A stretch of DNA of 15,107 nucleotides from Acidimicrobiaceae bacterium UBA7830 (GTDB taxonomy: Bacteria > Actinomycetota > Acidimicrobiia > Acidimicrobiales > Ilumatobacteraceae), in contig DLTS01000066.1 in the NCBI GenBank assembly GCA_002501485.1, positions 1 to 15,107 of the forward strand. The letters run 5' to 3'. The notes beneath the pieces are model-generated. The model made no database searches, was not told the origin of the DNA, and was given only the letters and a program-made list of their open reading frames with translations. The position numbers were made by a program, and so were the translations under genes. Shown in pieces: positions 12,521 to 15,107 of this stretch (positions are counted from its first letter, which is position 1; each line of letters begins with the position of its first letter).

Positions 12521-15107
12521 ATGGCTACGAAACAAACATCCTCCAGCGCCGAAAACGGTCGCCCACTCGTCATAGTCGAGTCGCCTGCAAAGGCGAAGAC
12601 GATCTCGAAATTTCTGGGCTCCGAGTTCGATGTCCGCGCCTCAGTTGGCCATGTTGCCGACCTTCCCTCGAAAGGTCTCGCAGTTGATGTCGACAACGGT
12701 TTCAAGCCGACCTACGAGCTCACCGACCGCGGCCGACAGGTCGTCAAAGAGTTACGAGCCGCCCTCAAAGAGGCATCAGAGCTCTATCTCGCAACCGACG
12801 AAGACCGCGAAGGCGAAGCCATCTCATGGCACCTACTTCAACACCTAAAGCCGAAGGTGCCCGTGAAACGAATGGTGTTCCACGAGATCACCCGAGGCGC
12901 GATCGATCACGCAGTTGAAAACCCTCGCGAGATCGATGATGGTCTAGTCGATGCCGCCGAAACTCGCCGCATTCTCGATCGGCTCTATGGCTATGAGGTT
13001 TCCCCTATCCTCTGGCGAAAAGTCAATAGAGGGCTTTCAGCAGGTCGTGTGCAAAGCCCTTCAATCCGGCTCATTGTCGAACGCGAACGTGAACGCATCG
13101 CATTTACCTCCGCCGGCTACTGGTCGATCGATCTCGACGCCGCAACCACTCCTGCGTTCACTGCTCGTCTAGTTGTTGTCGATGGGACGAAAGTTGCCAC
13201 CGGCAAAGATTTTGACGCTGACGGCAAACCGAGCGACAAAGTCGTTGCTATCGATGAGGATCTTGCCCACTCATTGGCCGAAGGCCTCCGAGACGCAGCC
13301 GTGTCGGTGCGCAGTGTCGACACCAAGCCGTATCGGTCGTCTCCGAAGGCACCATTTATGACGTCAACCCTTCAACAAGAGGGCGGACGTCGTCTTCGTT
13401 TGTCGTCGTCGCAGGTGATGCGCATCGCCCAGGGGTTGTATGAGCGAGGCTTCATCACCTACATGCGTACCGACAACGTCATTCTCTCTGATGACGCTCT
13501 TTCAGAGACTCGCAGCATCATCGGAGCCACATACGGCGATGCCTTCTTGTCTGAGCAACCACGTCGACATACGTCGAAGTCGAAGAACGCTCAAGAGGCG
13601 CATGAGGCGATTAGACCAACCACTCCCATGCGGAGCCCTCGGGAGATTGCGAACGAACTTGATCGCCAGGAGCTTGCGCTCTACACCCTGATCTGGCAAC
13701 GCACGTTGGCCTCGCAGATGGCAGATGCACGTGGAACGACGCTCAGTCTTCGCCTCGGCGCCATTTCCTCGCACGAGAACACCGATTGTGAGTTCACGGC
13801 AAGTGGCACGACGATCGAGTTTGAAGGTCACCGAGCAGTGCTCAGCGACGTCGATTCGGAAAACGAGACCGAGAAAGAAGAGCTGTTGCCAGCTCTCGCA
13901 GTTGGTGATGTTGTTCCGGTACAGGCCTGCAACCCGGAAGGCCACAACACCACACCTCCTGCCCGTTTCACTGAAGCCAGCCTCGTCAAACGGCTTGAAG
14001 AACTCGGCATAGGTCGACCGTCGACGTGGGCCTCAATTATCCAGACGATTCAAGATCGCGGATACGTCTGGAAGAAGGGTCAAGCACTCGTCCCCACATG
14101 GACAGCATTCGCTGTTGTCGGTCTTCTTGAAGATCACTTTGATGACCTTGTCGATTACGAACTCACCGCAAAAATTGAAGAAGACCTCGACGACATCGCA
14201 GGAGGCCGACGCGAGAAATCAGACTGGCTAACACGCTTTTACTTCGGTGGTGACACGTTGCCTGGTTTGAAACATCTCGTCGAAGAAAACCTTGACCAAA
14301 TCGACGCCGCGAGTATCAACTCGTTCCCCATCGGGAGTGATCCTGACGGAAACGAAATCATTGCGAAGCCAGGTAAGTACGGCCCTTATATCAAGCGTGG
14401 CGACGATACGGCCAGCATCCCTGACGATCTCGCACCAGACGAACTCACTCTGGACGAAGCCCTACGACTGCTCTCCCTTCCAAAGAGTGATGACCCGATT
14501 GGCACGCTTGACGACCTGCCGGTCTACGCAAAGAATGGACGTTACGGCCCCTACGTGCAGTGGGGTGACCCTGACAACCTGCCTCCGGGTCTTGCCAAGC
14601 CCAAAATGTCAAGCCTGTTCTCGACGATGAGTCTTGAACGCATCACACTGGAGGACGCAAAACAGTTGCTGCGTTTGCCGCGCGAACTTGGCGTCGACCC
14701 TGCTGACGGCGAAGTCATCTCCGCAGCAAACGGACGATACGGGCCCTATGTCGTCAAAGGTAAAGACTTCCGGTCAATCGACTCGGAAGAACAGTTATTG
14801 ACGATCACACTCGACGACGCGATCAAGATCTACGAGCTTCCAAAAGTGTTCCGTCGAGGTGGCGCACGCAACATGGCAGCCGCAGGTCCGCTGCGCGAGT
14901 TCGGTGAGGACCCGACGTCAGGTCGCAAAGTGGTCGCTAAAGATGGTCGCTTTGGTGTCTACGTGACCGACGGTGAAACAAATGCGTCGATTGGCAAGGG
15001 CGACCGCATCGAAGAGATTAGCCCAGAGCGGGCGTTCGAGTTGCTTGCGATCCGCCGTGAGCAAGGGCCGTCCAAGAAACGCCCTGCGAAGAAATCAACT
15101 GCGAAGA
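12521..15107 (+). CDS. topA: DNA topoisomerase I (type IA), 3' end beyond window
   Basis: TopA relaxes negative supercoils by cutting one strand through a tyrosyl-DNA link. The reading frame is open from ATG 12521 to the window end (862 codons; no stop reached); an in-frame TGA at 12500 rules out a much earlier start. The toprim domain shows LVIVESPAKAKTI (16-28) and YLATDEDREGEAISWH (89-104) with the Mg-binding acidic residues. SAGRVQSPSI (173-182) and the catalytic Tyr314 in GFITYMRTDN follow, then QEAHEAIRPT. The C-terminal part carries four GRYGPYV-type repeats (14369-14392, 14534-14557, 14729-14752 and 14942-14965) instead of Cys4 zinc fingers, then a Lys/Pro/Ala tail (KKRPAKKSTAK) like that of mycobacterial and Streptomyces enzymes. 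Divergent from the photolyase gene. Confidence 0.97.
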   Translation, partial: MATKQTSSSAENGRPLVIVESPAKAKTISKFLGSEFDVRASVGHVADLPSKGLAVDVDNGFKPTYELTDRGRQVVKELRAALKEASELYLATDEDREGEAISWHLLQHLKPKVPVKRMVFHEITRGAIDHAVENPREIDDGLVDAAETRRILDRLYGYEVSPILWRKVNRGLSAGRVQSPSIRLIVERERERIAFTSAGYWSIDLDAATTPAFTARLVVVDGTKVATGKDFDADGKPSDKVVAIDEDLAHSLAEGLRDAAVSVRSVDTKPYRSSPKAPFMTSTLQQEGGRRLRLSSSQVMRIAQGLYERGFITYMRTDNVILSDDALSETRSIIGATYGDAFLSEQPRRHTSKSKNAQEAHEAIRPTTPMRSPREIANELDRQELALYTLIWQRTLASQMADARGTTLSLRLGAISSHENTDCEFTASGTTIEFEGHRAVLSDVDSENETEKEELLPALAVGDVVPVQACNPEGHNTTPPARFTEASLVKRLEELGIGRPSTWASIIQTIQDRGYVWKKGQALVPTWTAFAVVGLLEDHFDDLVDYELTAKIEEDLDDIAGGRREKSDWLTRFYFGGDTLPGLKHLVEENLDQIDAASINSFPIGSDPDGNEIIAKPGKYGPYIKRGDDTASIPDDLAPDELTLDEALRLLSLPKSDDPIGTLDDLPVYAKNGRYGPYVQWGDPDNLPPGLAKPKMSSLFSTMSLERITLEDAKQLLRLPRELGVDPADGEVISAANGRYGPYVVKGKDFRSIDSEEQLLTITLDDAIKIYELPKVFRRGGARNMAAAGPLREFGEDPTSGRKVVAKDGRFGVYVTDGETNASIGKGDRIEEISPERAFELLAIRREQGPSKKRPAKKSTAK
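14369..14965 (+). repeat. topA: Four coding repeats of the TopA C-terminal domain
   Basis: The segments PGKYGPYI, NGRYGPYV, NGRYGPYV and DGRFGVYV start at 14369, 14534, 14729 and 14942, spaced 165, 195 and 213 bases. They are the core of the topoisomerase C-terminal repeat found in actinobacterial enzymes, which contributes to DNA binding and strand passage in mycobacterial TopA. The fourth copy is the most divergent. These are protein repeats; the DNA between them is not repeated. Confidence 0.85.

Noticed and set aside
1..15107. Defence island, prophage, toxin-antitoxin or biosynthetic cluster
   Set aside because: No integrase, transposase, restriction or nuclease gene, small toxin pair, CRISPR repeat or synthase is visible; the genes are ordinary chromosomal families.

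Overview
The window looks like chromosomal DNA of a free-living, moderately GC-rich actinobacterium. Four things suggest this: a sigma factor with the spacer between regions 1.2 and 2 typical of SigA/SigB, a BaxI_1-type Bax-inhibitor protein, a topoisomerase I ending in RYGPYV-type repeats and a lysine-rich tail, and several acyl-CoA-metabolism genes of the kind common in Acidimicrobiia and Mycobacteriales. The class-level placement (Acidimicrobiia-like) is inference from gene content. I see no tRNA, rRNA, IS element, integrase, CRISPR array or phage gene. Coding density is very high: no gene-free stretch exceeds 300 bases, and the longest gap (between the Bax-inhibitor and sigma-factor genes) is about 130 bases.

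Layout. (1) 1-1389, plus strand: the tail of a gene cut by the window edge, a small unknown gene and an epoxide-hydrolase-type alpha/beta hydrolase, both junctions being 4-base GTGA overlaps. (2) 1352-2808, minus strand: a Bax inhibitor-1/YccA-family membrane protein followed, again through a GTGA overlap, by an unrecognised membrane protein with an HExxH motif. This pair converges on the hydrolase and overlaps its 3' end by 38 bases. (3) 2939-3877, plus: a primary-like sigma-70 factor without region 1.1, divergent from the Bax-inhibitor gene. (4) 3942-4352, minus: a VOC/glyoxalase-fold protein. (5) 4412-8557, plus: acyl-CoA dehydrogenase, acyl-CoA synthetase, D-2-hydroxyacid dehydrogenase and a DUF952 protein, probably one transcription unit for activating and oxidising an organic acid whose identity is not visible. 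(6) 8509-12456, minus: Fe-S-cluster photolyase (prokaryotic (6-4) type), RsgA ribosome-assembly GTPase and an ACAD10/11-like acyl-CoA dehydrogenase, closely spaced. (7) 12521 to the edge, plus: topA, divergent from the photolyase and truncated by the window end.

Nearly every gene belongs to a known family. I found no convincing undescribed multi-gene system. The least explained items are the HExxH membrane protein coupled to the Bax-inhibitor homologue, a perfect stem-loop just upstream of the acyl-CoA synthetase start, and the two antiparallel gene-end overlaps.
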